From Stutzerimonas stutzeri SDM-LAC (GTDB taxonomy: Bacteria; Pseudomonadota; Gammaproteobacteria; Pseudomonadales; Pseudomonadaceae), in contig NZ_AGSX01000083.1 of the NCBI RefSeq assembly GCF_000235745.1, positions 1 to 56,049 of the forward strand: 56,049 bases of DNA. Direction: 5' to 3'. This document shows, piece after piece, positions 10,520 through 18,448 of the stretch (within the stretch, counting starts at the first letter, position 1; every line of letters starts with the position of its first letter). The notes under the pieces were generated by a model, which was not told the DNA's origin, made no database searches, and saw nothing but the letters and a program-made list of their open reading frames with translations. The position numbers were made by a program, and so were the translations under genes.

Positions 10520-11337
10520 CGTGAGCGCGCTCTGCTGGCGGAGGGTAAGGGGGCCGCCTCGCGAATGGCGACCTTGGCGGCGCCAGGCAAGGTCTGCGGC
10601 ACGCGGCTGGCCAGGCCGAAACTCTCTCTTACGGCCGGCAACTGCAGCAGCTCGGCGGTGTGTTGGTAGATCCAGGCATCGCTGCGCTGCGCGGCTGGCA
10701 GATCCAGCTCAAGGTGGCTGACGATCCGCCCCGGCGCCGCCGCCATGACCAGGATGCGGTCGGCCAGGCGTACGGCTTCCATCAGATCGTGGGTGATCAT
10801 CAGCACGCCCATGCCGCGGGCGGCCTGCTCGGCCAGCAGCAGGGCATAGAGGTCTTCCTTGAGGCCGATATCCAGCGCGGCGAAGGGTTCATCAAGCAGC
10901 AGCAGGTCCGGCTGCAGCACCAGCGCCCGCGCCAGCGACACGCGGCTCTGCATGCCGCCGGAAAGCTGGTGCGGAAACTTGCCGAGATCGCCGGCGGCCA
11001 GGCCCAGGCGCAGGGCCAGGGTACGGGCCTGCTGCAGGCGTTGCTGCCGCGCCATGCCTGCCGCCTTGAGGCCCAGGGCGATGTTGTCGAGGGTGGTTTT
11101 CCACGGCAGCAGCCGCGGTTGCTGAAACATGCTGGCAGGGTTGCCGAAACCGTTGTCGATGCGTCCTTCCTGTACGTCCAGCAGTCCGGCACAGAGGTGC
11201 AGGAGGGTGGTCTTGCCGCAGCCGGAGGGGCCGACCAGAGCGACCACTTCGCCTGCCGCCAGGCTGAAGTCGATGCCGCTGAAGATCTCGTCGCGGCCGA
11301 AGGCGTGGGCCAGGCCGTGGATATGCAATTGCGTCAT
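10513..11337 (-). CDS. ABC transporter ATP-binding protein (NitT/TauT type)
   Basis: A 274-residue ATPase with Walker A GPSGCGKTT (36-44), Q-loop region MFQQPRLLPWKTTLDNIALGL, signature LSGGMQSRVSLARAL, Walker B LLLLDEPFAALD and a switch His in MITHDLMEAV. This is the SsuB/TauB/ThiZ style, serving small-molecule importers. The start at 11337 overlaps the permease stop (ATGA); a longer frame exists upstream but is a shadow of the permease gene. It works with the permease and binding protein upstream. The substrate is unknown; the TonB receptor and Fur-like box point to a metal complex or cofactor, as inference. Confidence 0.85.
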   Translation of the reverse strand: MTQLHIHGLAHAFGRDEIFSGIDFSLAAGEVVALVGPSGCGKTTLLHLCAGLLDVQEGRIDNGFGNPASMFQQPRLLPWKTTLDNIALGLKAAGMARQQRLQQARTLALRLGLAAGDLGKFPHQLSGGMQSRVSLARALVLQPDLLLLDEPFAALDIGLKEDLYALLLAEQAARGMGVLMITHDLMEAVRLADRILVMAAAPGRIVSHLELDLPAAQRSDAWIYQHTAELLQLPAVRESFGLASRVPQTLPGAAKVAIREAAPLPSASRARSRC

Positions 11338-12125
11338 GAAGGCACCTCGCGCCAGCGCTCGACTTCGCGCTTGATCGGTTCCAGCAGCAGGTATTCCACC
11401 GCCAGCAACAGGCCGACAACGGCGGTGATCCAAGCCATGGTCGCGCTGGTATCCAGGTGCGAGCGCGACACCGCCAGGGCGGCACCGACGCCATCCTGGG
11501 TGGCCAGCAGTTCGGCCATCACCACGATCTTCCAGGCCATGGCGAGCGCGGTGATCCACGCGGGGAACAGGTAGGAGACGACGTGCGGTAGATAGACATC
11601 GAGCAACAGCATCCGCCGCGGCAGACGGAATGCCAGGGCCATGTCCTTGAGCTGGTTATCCAGCGTGCGGGTGCCTTGCAGTGCGCCGACGAACACCAGC
11701 GGGAAGCTGGCGATGAACACGGTGAACACCGGAGTGCCGTCGCTGGCGCCGAACCAGAGCATCGCCAGTACCAGCCAGGCGATTGGCGGCATGCCCATGA
11801 GCACGGTGACCAGCGGCCGCGCCATCATCGAGGCGGTCATGGAGACACCGGCGGCGAGCCCGAGCACGCTGCCGACTGCCACGGACAGGGCAAAGCCGAG
11901 CAGCGCCCGGCGACTGGTGGCCAGCAGCTCCGGCCAGGCGGCACCTTCATCGATCAGCTGGAGCAGGCGGGAAAAGGTCTCCAGCGGCGCCGGCAGCACC
12001 AGCGCGCCATAGTGACTGGCCACTGCCTCCCAGGCGGCCAGCAACAGAAACAGGCTGGCCAGCGCGCCCCAGCCGCTCCACAGATAGCCGGGCAGGCTGG
12101 TCAGCCAGCTGCGCAGGAGGCTCAT
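11334..12125 (-). CDS. ABC transporter permease (NitT/TauT type)
   Basis: A 263-residue inner-membrane permease of the SsuC/TauC/ThiX kind, with about six hydrophobic segments. The ATPase-docking loop is around KDMALAFRLPRRMLLLDVYLPHVVSYLFPAW. It overlaps its neighbours by four bases on both sides (ATGA). Together with the ATPase and binding protein it forms an importer whose ligand cannot be read from the sequence. Confidence 0.85.
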   Translation of the reverse strand: MSLLRSWLTSLPGYLWSGWGALASLFLLLAAWEAVASHYGALVLPAPLETFSRLLQLIDEGAAWPELLATSRRALLGFALSVAVGSVLGLAAGVSMTASMMARPLVTVLMGMPPIAWLVLAMLWFGASDGTPVFTVFIASFPLVFVGALQGTRTLDNQLKDMALAFRLPRRMLLLDVYLPHVVSYLFPAWITALAMAWKIVVMAELLATQDGVGAALAVSRSHLDTSATMAWITAVVGLLLAVEYLLLEPIKREVERWREVPS

Positions 12126-13114
12126 GGCTGATCGCTGACTGGCGAGTAGAAGTCATCGGCCGGCAGCTTGCCGCCGATCAGCGCCGGATTCTTTTGCAAC
12201 AGCAGCTCGAACAGATACTCCACTTCCGCCCGCGCCTCGGCGGCGGGCACGGCCTCCATCTGCGCCACGGCCAACGAATCGGTCACCGCTTCGGCGCTGA
12301 GCATCGGCAGATGCCTGGCGACCAGCTGGCCGCAGCGCTCGGCGTTGGCGCTGCACCATTGCAGCGAGTCGGCGTAGGCCTGGGCGATTCGCGCGGCGAT
12401 TTGCGGCTGGTCTTTCACGCTGGCCATCAGCGCGATGCCAGCCTGCGGGATGCGTGCTTCGCGTTGCAACAGACGGCCCCATTCCTGTTGCAGGTCGACG
12501 CTGCGATACAGATCCGGCGCGACCAGTCCCAGCGGCCCTTCGCTGGCCTTGCGCAGGGCCATGGAGATGGCCGGCTCGGCGAGCAGGGCGTGGTCGGTAC
12601 GGCGCATCAGCAATAGCTGCATGGCGTCGATGGGCGTGGCGACGTAGCGCAAACGCAGGTCCTTGCGCACATCGATGCCGGCACGCTCGGCCAGCAGGCC
12701 GAAGAGGATGTCCGGCATGTCGCCGCGGAACGGCATGGCGATTTCCTTGCCGCGCAGGTCGTCGAGGGTGCTCAGGCCCTGTTCGCGGGACACCAGCCAG
12801 AGCAGACCCCAGGTCGAAACGTTGAGCATGCGCAGCTTGGCGCCGCGGTTGTACAGGTTGGCGGTGACGTTGACCGGCATGGCCAGCACGTCCGCCTGCT
12901 GGTTCAGCGCCAGCAGGCGCAGTTGGTCGGGATCGCGCCAGCTGACGAATTCCACCTTGTCCGCCAGGTCGTCCAGTGCGCCGGATTCGACCATGTGGAT
13001 CAGCGGATTCGATACCGACGAAGAAGGGCCGGCCAGGACCAGGCGCGGCAGCTTGTCCGCCAGTGCCGGTGTACCGGCCGCCAGCAGGATGACCATCAGC
13101 AGATGGCGGAGCAT
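12122..13114 (-). CDS. ABC transporter substrate-binding protein (NMT1/THI5-like fold)
   Basis: A 330-residue protein with a signal peptide of about 19 residues (ending in PALA). The body resembles the NitT/TauT/THI5 binding-protein family: a segment on low-lying binding (ADVLAMPVNVTANLYNRG, then LRMLNVSTWGLLWLVS) and a second lobe beginning STLDDLRGKEIAMPFRGDMPD. Its ATG shares one base with the TonB receptor stop (TGATG). It would collect, in the periplasm, whatever the TonB receptor brings across the outer membrane. The ligand is unknown; iron or copper complexes, thiamine precursors and sulphonates are all family-possible. Confidence 0.8.
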   Translation of the reverse strand: MLRHLLMVILLAAGTPALADKLPRLVLAGPSSSVSNPLIHMVESGALDDLADKVEFVSWRDPDQLRLLALNQQADVLAMPVNVTANLYNRGAKLRMLNVSTWGLLWLVSREQGLSTLDDLRGKEIAMPFRGDMPDILFGLLAERAGIDVRKDLRLRYVATPIDAMQLLLMRRTDHALLAEPAISMALRKASEGPLGLVAPDLYRSVDLQQEWGRLLQREARIPQAGIALMASVKDQPQIAARIAQAYADSLQWCSANAERCGQLVARHLPMLSAEAVTDSLAVAQMEAVPAAEARAEVEYLFELLLQKNPALIGGKLPADDFYSPVSDQP

Positions 13115-15177
13115 CAGAAGCTCCCGCTCAGCGCGACGGTGATGCCGCGCCCGGGTGCTTGCAGCTCGTTGCCGCTGATGCCGTCGGCCAGATGCTCGTG
13201 GTAGGCCTTGTCGAACAGGTTGCTCAGGCGCGTATCGAGGTTGGCGGTCTGCAGCACGCCGATCCTGCCGAAGCCCCAGCCGAGGCTGGCATCGGCGGTA
13301 ACGAAGCCTGCGGTACGGTCCTCGCCACCGCGGGTGAACTCGGTCGCTACACGATCCTGCTCGGCGACGGCACGCAGCTGCGCATGCCAGTAGAGGCCGC
13401 GCTCGGCTGGCTGGCCGATGCCCAGGGTCAACTCGTGGGCTGGCATCTGGTGCAGTGGTTCGTCGTCCTGTTTGTTCTCGCCGCGCAGCCAGGTGAAGCT
13501 GCCGTCCACCACGAACGCGCCGACGCCCTTGCTGGCGCTACCTTCAAGGCCGTAGATCACCACCTTGTCGAGGTTCTCGGTGCGCTTGATCGGCAGCCCG
13601 TTGGGCGCGTTGGCGCCGGTTACACGGCCGGCGATGTAATCGTCGATGCGGGTGTGGAAGGCAGCCAGCTGATAGGTGAAATCGCCATCGTCGCCCTTGA
13701 GGCCGAGCTCGAAGCTGGTGGAGCGTTCGGCATCCAGCTGCGGGTTGCCGAGGTGGAAATAGCCGTCACCGCGGGGCGCGTCGTCGTAGCGCTCGCGCAT
13801 GTCGGCGGCGCGGTAGGCCTGGCCGATGTTGGCGTAGAGGTTGAGGGTGTCTGTCAGCGGGTGCAGCACACCCAGCGACCACGACAGGTTATGGTCAGTG
13901 CTGTCCAGCCCGCTGGTTTTCAGCGACGGGCCGTTGCCCTTGACGCGGGCATCGGCGCTGATACGGTCGTAGCGGGCGCCAGCGGTGAACCGTGTCTGGC
14001 CGATATCGAACTCGTCCTGCAGGAACAGCCCGTAGGACTCGATTTCAGCGTTCTTGAAGGGGTCGTTGCGCTGGTTGTTGTTGAAAGTCGGCGGGCCATC
14101 CACGTAGCGCTCCGGGTCGCCGGTCATTTTCCAGCCGCCGACGCCCACCGTCAGCAGGTGATCGGCGATTGGCACCACCCAGTTCGAGCGCAGCCCATGG
14201 GTGATGAAGCTGACATCGTTGCGTACATAGTCGCGGTCGAGCCGCTCGGAGTAGGCGCGGATCTCGCGGTAGACCTCCTGCCGATAGAGCTCGGTGGTCA
14301 GAGTGCCGTCGCCCAGGCCGTTTTCCAGGCCGATCTGGAACAGCTCGCGCTGCTGTTCCGGCGAATGGATGGTCGCGGTGCCGAGCGGTACCGGAATGCC
14401 AGCGCCACCCGGCTGGCCACCGGTACGCGCCGAGCCGGGGTACCAGACGTCGCGGTCGGTGTGGCGCTGGACGTTCAGGTTGACGCTGACATCCTCGGCC
14501 AGGCGCTGCTTGTACTTGAACAGCAGGGTGTCGGAGCTGTAGCCAGTGTTCTCTTCGGTGCCGTTGGGGCTCTTGTAGTCGTTGACCTTGCGCCCGGCAA
14601 CGCCCAGCACCAGGGCATGATCGGCGCTGGAGTCGCGCAGCAGCAGGGCACCGGTGAAGCCTTTATCGACGCTGCTGGCGCTGGTGGAGAAGCGGCCGCT
14701 GCGTTCGTCCTGTTCGGTGAAGCGTGCTTGCGGCGTGATCAGATTGACCACCCCACCCATGGCGCCGCTGCCGTAGAGCACCGAGCCCGGCCCCTTGACC
14801 ACTTCGGCGCGCTCCAATAACCCGAGATCGAGCATGGATGCCAGCGAGCCTTGCGGCTGGCCGGAGTTGACCCGCACGCCGTCGACCATCAGCACCAGGC
14901 TTTCCTTCTTCATGCCGCGCAGCACCGGGTTCTGGCCCCAGGCGCCGTCGCTGTGCACGGCCAGGCCCGGCTTGCCGCGGAACAGGCTGCCGGCCGGCTC
15001 GGCCCCTTGCGCCGGTTGTGGCTGCAGCACTTCAATGGCCTGGGGAATGTCCTGCGCCGCGGCCTCGTAACCTTTGGCGGTGACGACGGTTTCCTGCAGC
15101 TCCAGCGGAGCAGCGAGGGCGGAGGTGGTGCTGACGGCCAGGCAGGCCAGGGCGAGTGGGTAAAGGCGGAGGATCAT
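13114..15177 (-). CDS. TonB-dependent outer-membrane receptor
   Basis: A 687-residue receptor. After a signal peptide of about 22 residues (ALA/APL) comes a TonB-box-like ETVVTAKG, then a plug domain (VLRGMKKESLVLMVDGVRVNSGQ and VEVVKGP-like LLERAEVVKGPGSVLYGSGAMGGVVNLITP), and a 22-strand-type barrel ending in LSGSF with the terminal Phe. The style is that of haem or siderophore receptors. ATG at 15177 follows CGGGAG by seven bases; an earlier in-frame start would lengthen the signal peptide unnaturally. It is the first gene of the operon and has a Fur-like box upstream. It is distinct from the copper receptor OprC/NosA as far as I can tell by eye. Confidence 0.88.
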   Translation of the reverse strand: MILRLYPLALACLAVSTTSALAAPLELQETVVTAKGYEAAAQDIPQAIEVLQPQPAQGAEPAGSLFRGKPGLAVHSDGAWGQNPVLRGMKKESLVLMVDGVRVNSGQPQGSLASMLDLGLLERAEVVKGPGSVLYGSGAMGGVVNLITPQARFTEQDERSGRFSTSASSVDKGFTGALLLRDSSADHALVLGVAGRKVNDYKSPNGTEENTGYSSDTLLFKYKQRLAEDVSVNLNVQRHTDRDVWYPGSARTGGQPGGAGIPVPLGTATIHSPEQQRELFQIGLENGLGDGTLTTELYRQEVYREIRAYSERLDRDYVRNDVSFITHGLRSNWVVPIADHLLTVGVGGWKMTGDPERYVDGPPTFNNNQRNDPFKNAEIESYGLFLQDEFDIGQTRFTAGARYDRISADARVKGNGPSLKTSGLDSTDHNLSWSLGVLHPLTDTLNLYANIGQAYRAADMRERYDDAPRGDGYFHLGNPQLDAERSTSFELGLKGDDGDFTYQLAAFHTRIDDYIAGRVTGANAPNGLPIKRTENLDKVVIYGLEGSASKGVGAFVVDGSFTWLRGENKQDDEPLHQMPAHELTLGIGQPAERGLYWHAQLRAVAEQDRVATEFTRGGEDRTAGFVTADASLGWGFGRIGVLQTANLDTRLSNLFDKAYHEHLADGISGNELQAPGRGITVALSGSF

Positions 15178-15243
15178 CGAACGGCTCCCGGATAATTCGT
15201 CGGTGGTGATTGCCGACTTGAATGGGAGCAATTCTCGTTTAGT

Positions 15244-15258
15244 TGATAATGACTATCG
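15244..15258 (-). promoter_or_regulatory. Fur-like box upstream of the TonB receptor
   Basis: On the plus strand the sequence reads TGATAAT-G-ACTATCG. Against the 7-1-7 Fur core (TGATAAT-N-ATTATCA) I count 12 of 14 positions. It lies about 67 bases before the receptor start, an expected place for an iron-responsive operator. Confidence 0.6.
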
Positions 15259-15291
15259 TTTGATTCCGATCAAGTTTGTTCATCGCAGCCA

Positions 15292-15861
15292 TCACCGCTG
15301 CCAGTCGCAGAAACAAGCCACCGCCAGCGAATGGGTAGCGCGGACCTTGCGCCCGGCGAGCACCGCCTCGAGGATAGGCTCGACGAAGCTGTTGTCCGAA
15401 CTGCACACCGCACCCTCGCTGTAAGGCCCGATATAGACCAGTTCGCCGCTCTGGTCCCAGATGCCTACAGCCGGGCTGGCCGGAAGTTGCTCGGCGCCGG
15501 CCAGATCGTCCAGCGGCTTCAGCGCAGCCAAAGGCGCCGGCAGGCGGCCTTTGCTGCCGGGCTTACGCACTTCGTAGAACTCGACCGGTTGTCCGGCGAA
15601 GCGCTTGAGCAACTCCTCCAGATGCTGTTGGTTGCCGACGTTGCACGGGCAGCTCGGGTCCCAGAAGTGGACGAAGCGCACCGGTCCAGGGCCCTGCAGT
15701 TCGGTTGGCAGGCGCAGCACCTCGCCGTAGAACAATTCTGTGCGCTCGTTCTCGAAGGTGCGCAGGTAGCGCGCCTCGAACCACCAGAAGGCGGCCAGCA
15801 TGGCGATGCCCCAGAGCAGGGCAACGAGCGCTGCGATCAGATACTTGTTGCGTACGGACAT
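15292..15861 (-). CDS. Membrane-anchored thioredoxin-like protein (DUF6436-type)
   Basis: A 189-residue protein with one N-terminal membrane segment (residues about 8-27) and a periplasmic domain. The segment VRFVHFWDPSCPCNVGN places two cysteines at 71 and 73 (CPC) exactly where thioredoxin-fold proteins have their active site after a beta strand. A CxC spacing instead of CxxC is unusual. Later cysteines occur in AVCSS and near the C-terminus (VACFCDW). The chosen start (15861) begins MSVRNKY; a longer frame upstream lacks a ribosome site. It lies 115 bases upstream of the TonB receptor on the same strand, but the Fur-like box sits between, so they need not be co-transcribed. Redox or haem/copper handling is conceivable but unproven. 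Confidence 0.7.
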   Translation of the reverse strand: MSVRNKYLIAALVALLWGIAMLAAFWWFEARYLRTFENERTELFYGEVLRLPTELQGPGPVRFVHFWDPSCPCNVGNQQHLEELLKRFAGQPVEFYEVRKPGSKGRLPAPLAALKPLDDLAGAEQLPASPAVGIWDQSGELVYIGPYSEGAVCSSDNSFVEPILEAVLAGRKVRATHSLAVACFCDWQR

Positions 15862-15947
15862 GATGGCGCTCTTGGATGGATGCGCCAGCTTGCCACGTCG
15901 CGCTGCAGAGCTGAATATCGCACTTACCCCTAGCAAGAAAACCGTTC

Positions 15948-16886
15948 ATGCCTTCGCGAATCGATCCCGACGCTCTCCGCGCGCAATTAAGCCCGCTTCG
16001 CCACGCAGCCGAGCTGACCGCCGATGCACGTTTCTATCAGACCTACTACGGGCTGGATCTGCCTCACCACCGGGGTATTCAGCGGCGCCTGGGGCGGTTT
16101 CAGGTACACGGTTATGAAGTGGTGGCGCAGAGTTGGTGCCCCGAGCAGCCGGTCGCGACACTGCTGATGTTTCACGGTTACTACGACCATATGGGCCTGT
16201 ACCGACACGTGGTGGATTGGGGGTTGCGCATGGGCTTCGCCGTGCTCGCCTGCGACCTGCCGGGGCATGGGTTGTCCAGTGGGCCACGCGCCAGCATCAA
16301 CGAATTCGACGAATACCAGGCGGTGTTGCAGGGCCTGTTGCATGAAGCTGCTGCGATGAATCTGCCGCGGCCGTGGCATCTGCTGGGCCAGAGCACCGGC
16401 GCTGCCATCGTGCTGGATTATCTGCTCTGTCAGCCGGTGCACCCCGCGCTGGGGCAGAGCATTCTGCTGGCGCCGCTGGTGCGGCCCCGCGCCTGGGGAT
16501 GGTCACGCCTCAGTTATGAAGTGATGCGGCGCTTCGTCAAGCAGATTCCCCGAAGCTTCAGTGAAAATTCAGGCGATCCGGCGTTTCTCCAGTTCATCCA
16601 ATCCAGCGATCCACTGCAGCCGGATATCTTGCCAACCGCATGGGTGGGCGCACTGTCGCGGTGGATTCAGCGCATCGAAGGCGCCCCGACCAGCCCGCTC
16701 AGTCCGTTGATTGTCCAGGGTGAGGCCGATATGACGGTCGACTGGCAACACAACCTGCCGGTCCTGCAAGACAAGTTCGCCGCCCCGGAAATCCTTCGGC
16801 TACCCACGGCGCGGCATCACCTGGTCAACGAACAGGAAGCCCTGCGTCGTGAATATTTCGGGTTTCTCAGCGAGCGGTTGAAATAG
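15948..16886 (+). CDS. Alpha/beta hydrolase (monoglyceride lipase/lysophospholipase-like)
   Basis: A 312-residue alpha/beta hydrolase. It carries the oxyanion strand LLMFHGYYDH, the DLPGHGLSSGPR segment, the nucleophile elbow GQSTG with Ser149, a likely acid Asp in VQGEADMTVDW, and the catalytic His in ARHHLVNE near the end. This arrangement is typical of serine hydrolase family S33/lysophospholipase-type enzymes acting on esters of lipids. There is no signal peptide, so it is probably cytoplasmic. It is transcribed away from the thioredoxin-like gene (86-base gap) and towards the DUF2059 gene. The substrate is unknown. Confidence 0.8.
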   Translation: MPSRIDPDALRAQLSPLRHAAELTADARFYQTYYGLDLPHHRGIQRRLGRFQVHGYEVVAQSWCPEQPVATLLMFHGYYDHMGLYRHVVDWGLRMGFAVLACDLPGHGLSSGPRASINEFDEYQAVLQGLLHEAAAMNLPRPWHLLGQSTGAAIVLDYLLCQPVHPALGQSILLAPLVRPRAWGWSRLSYEVMRRFVKQIPRSFSENSGDPAFLQFIQSSDPLQPDILPTAWVGALSRWIQRIEGAPTSPLSPLIVQGEADMTVDWQHNLPVLQDKFAAPEILRLPTARHHLVNEQEALRREYFGFLSERLK

Positions 16887-16887
16887 C

Positions 16888-16899
16888 CCGGCGCGCCGG
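16888..16899. other. Palindrome between convergent genes
   Basis: CCGGCGCGCCGG is a perfect 12-base palindrome four bases after the hydrolase frame stop, in the 25-base gap between two convergent genes. It may help end both transcripts, but no T run is present. Confidence 0.3.
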
Positions 16900-16911
16900 C
16901 TGAGAGGCCGC

Positions 16912-17664
16912 TCAGGCCTGGATCTCGTTGCCGCTCAATCCCACGGCAAGCCCGGCACGCAGGGCTTGCAGCGCTGCGCTGTAGTAATGCTGGCCGGCTT
17001 CCGACTGGGCGAACTGGACGAACTCCTCCAGTTCGGCATCAGAGAGGTCGCGATAGATGTACAGCAGCGTGTTGTCCAGATCGCTTTCGACCTGCTGCTG
17101 CAGGCGCTCGCGCTGGCTGTTCAACAAACCCTGCGCCTGACCACCGCCGAGCAGGCCAGGAATCATCTGGCTGAGGCTATCGGCCGCGACGCCGGCCAGC
17201 GCCAGGCTGACCTCCGCACCCGCTTCGGCGGCCGGTATCGCCTGGGCAAGATGGCGGATCAGCAACTGCCGGTTGCTGCCGGCCTCGATGCGCGGGATGC
17301 CGTTTTCATATCGCGCCAATTGCTCACGGCGCCCAGCCAGCGTCTCGGCCGCGACCACCTTGTGGCCTAGTGGCGACTGAAAAAAATCCAGCGCCGGTTG
17401 CGGATTGGCGAGGTTCTCGCGCAGCGCCTGCTTGGCCCGCTGATCGATGGCATTGACCGCGAAACGGCGATTGCTGTTGGTCACCAGCGCCTGGTACACC
17501 GCCGGTGGCAGAGTGTTCTTGTAGCGCTGCTGGGCGACGGTCAGGGCATCGTTGAAGTTGGCGCGTTGTTCGGTCCAACCGGCGGTTTCGTACAGTTCGT
17601 CGTAGACGTCTGCGAGGGTGCTGCAGCTGAAGGCAAGTAATACACAAGCGATTAAAGCGCGCAT
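16912..17664 (-). CDS. DUF2059 family periplasmic protein
   Basis: A 250-residue protein with a signal peptide of about 18 residues (cut near TLA/DVY). Near the C-terminus it has the DUF2059 pattern: YIYRDLSDAELEEFVQFAQSEAGQHYYSAALQALRAGL. Earlier there is a second, diverged copy of a similar helix (PQPALDFFQSPLGHKVVAAE). The function of this family is not known. AGGAG lies six bases before the ATG. It is monocistronic, convergent with the hydrolase and divergent from the oxygenase gene. Confidence 0.75.
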   Translation of the reverse strand: MRALIACVLLAFSCSTLADVYDELYETAGWTEQRANFNDALTVAQQRYKNTLPPAVYQALVTNSNRRFAVNAIDQRAKQALRENLANPQPALDFFQSPLGHKVVAAETLAGRREQLARYENGIPRIEAGSNRQLLIRHLAQAIPAAEAGAEVSLALAGVAADSLSQMIPGLLGGGQAQGLLNSQRERLQQQVESDLDNTLLYIYRDLSDAELEEFVQFAQSEAGQHYYSAALQALRAGLAVGLSGNEIQA

Positions 17665-17740
17665 GGAAGCTCCTGTTGGCGGGCAGTTTATTTTCAGCGC
17701 CCTGACGGCAGCTGTCGAGGCGCGAAAGCGCTGCTGCTAG

Positions 17741-17764
17741 ACTCCGAAACAGTCCTTTCGGAGT
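17741..17764 (+). promoter_or_regulatory. RBS-sequestering hairpin before the oxygenase gene
   Basis: ACTCCGAAA (17741-17749) and TTTCGGAGT (17756-17764) form a perfect 9-bp stem with a 6-base loop. The only Shine-Dalgarno-like motif, GGAG (17760-17763), lies inside the 3' arm, eight bases before the TTG start at 17772. Folding would hide it from the ribosome. Confidence 0.6.
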
Positions 17765-17771
17765 CTCTTCC

Positions 17772-18380
17772 TTGCAGTTCGATCCCATCATTGACGACCT
17801 TGCCGAGCATGGCTGGTCGCTGCGTCATTCATTCCTGTCAGACGATCTGACCCTTGGTTTGGCAGCGGAGTGCCGCAAGCGCGAAGCACAAGGTGACCTG
17901 GCCCCGGCAGGTATCGGCCGCGGCGATGCGTTGATGGTTCGCGAAGGCATTCGGGGTGACCAGATCCAGTGGCTCGAACCGGGGCAGTCGCATTTGTGTG
18001 ACAGCTACCTGGAGCTGATGGATGGGCTTCGTCAACGTCTGAACCAGACGCTGTTTCTTGGCCTGGAAGAGTTCGAATGCCATTTCGCCCTGTACCCGCC
18101 AGGTGCCTTCTACAAGACGCATCTGGATCGCTTCCGTGATGACGACAGCCGCTGCGTTACTGCGGTGGTCTACCTCAACCCGGACTGGCAACCGGCTGAT
18201 GGCGGCGAGCTGCGCATGCATTTCGCTGACGGATCGCAGCGTGACATCCCGCCGCTTGCGGGAGATCTCCTGGTTTTCCTGTCCGGCGACTTTCCACATG
18301 AGGTGAAGGTTACGCACGCTGACCGGTTGTCGCTGACCGGCTGGTTCCGCCGTCGTCCGGTGGACGCGCTGGCACTGTAA
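17772..18380 (+). CDS. 2-oxoglutarate/Fe(II)-dependent oxygenase
   Basis: A 202-residue protein with the double-stranded beta-helix features of the prolyl-4-hydroxylase-like family. H117 and D119 (YKTHLDRF) plus H176 (GDFPHEVK) form the iron triad; the strand AVVYLNPDWQPADGGELRM and a later Arg in HADRLSLTGWFR are likely to bind 2-oxoglutarate. The start is TTG at 17772, because no ATG or GTG occurs in frame upstream and the protein N-terminus FDPIIDDLAEHGW looks complete. The substrate is unknown. It is cytoplasmic, with no signal peptide. Translation may be regulated by the hairpin just upstream. Confidence 0.82.
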   Translation: MQFDPIIDDLAEHGWSLRHSFLSDDLTLGLAAECRKREAQGDLAPAGIGRGDALMVREGIRGDQIQWLEPGQSHLCDSYLELMDGLRQRLNQTLFLGLEEFECHFALYPPGAFYKTHLDRFRDDDSRCVTAVVYLNPDWQPADGGELRMHFADGSQRDIPPLAGDLLVFLSGDFPHEVKVTHADRLSLTGWFRRRPVDALAL

Positions 18381-18394
18381 TCGGCTGCCGACAC

Positions 18395-18419
18395 GAAAAG
18401 CCCGGCGCAAGGCCGGGCT
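18395..18419 (-). terminator. Terminator of dctPQM
   Basis: AGCCCGGC (18399-18406) and GCCGGGCT (18412-18419) form an 8-bp stem. On the minus strand it is followed by TTTT (18395-18398), so it ends the dctM transcript; it may also stop the oxygenase transcript. Confidence 0.75.
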
Positions 18420-18448
18420 GAAGTTCGAGTCGACTAAACGCCTGGACG

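Noticed and set aside
13159-14820. Long open frame of 553 codons on the plus strand
   Set aside because: It is antisense to the TonB receptor gene, which has clear domains; long antisense frames are expected in GC-rich DNA.
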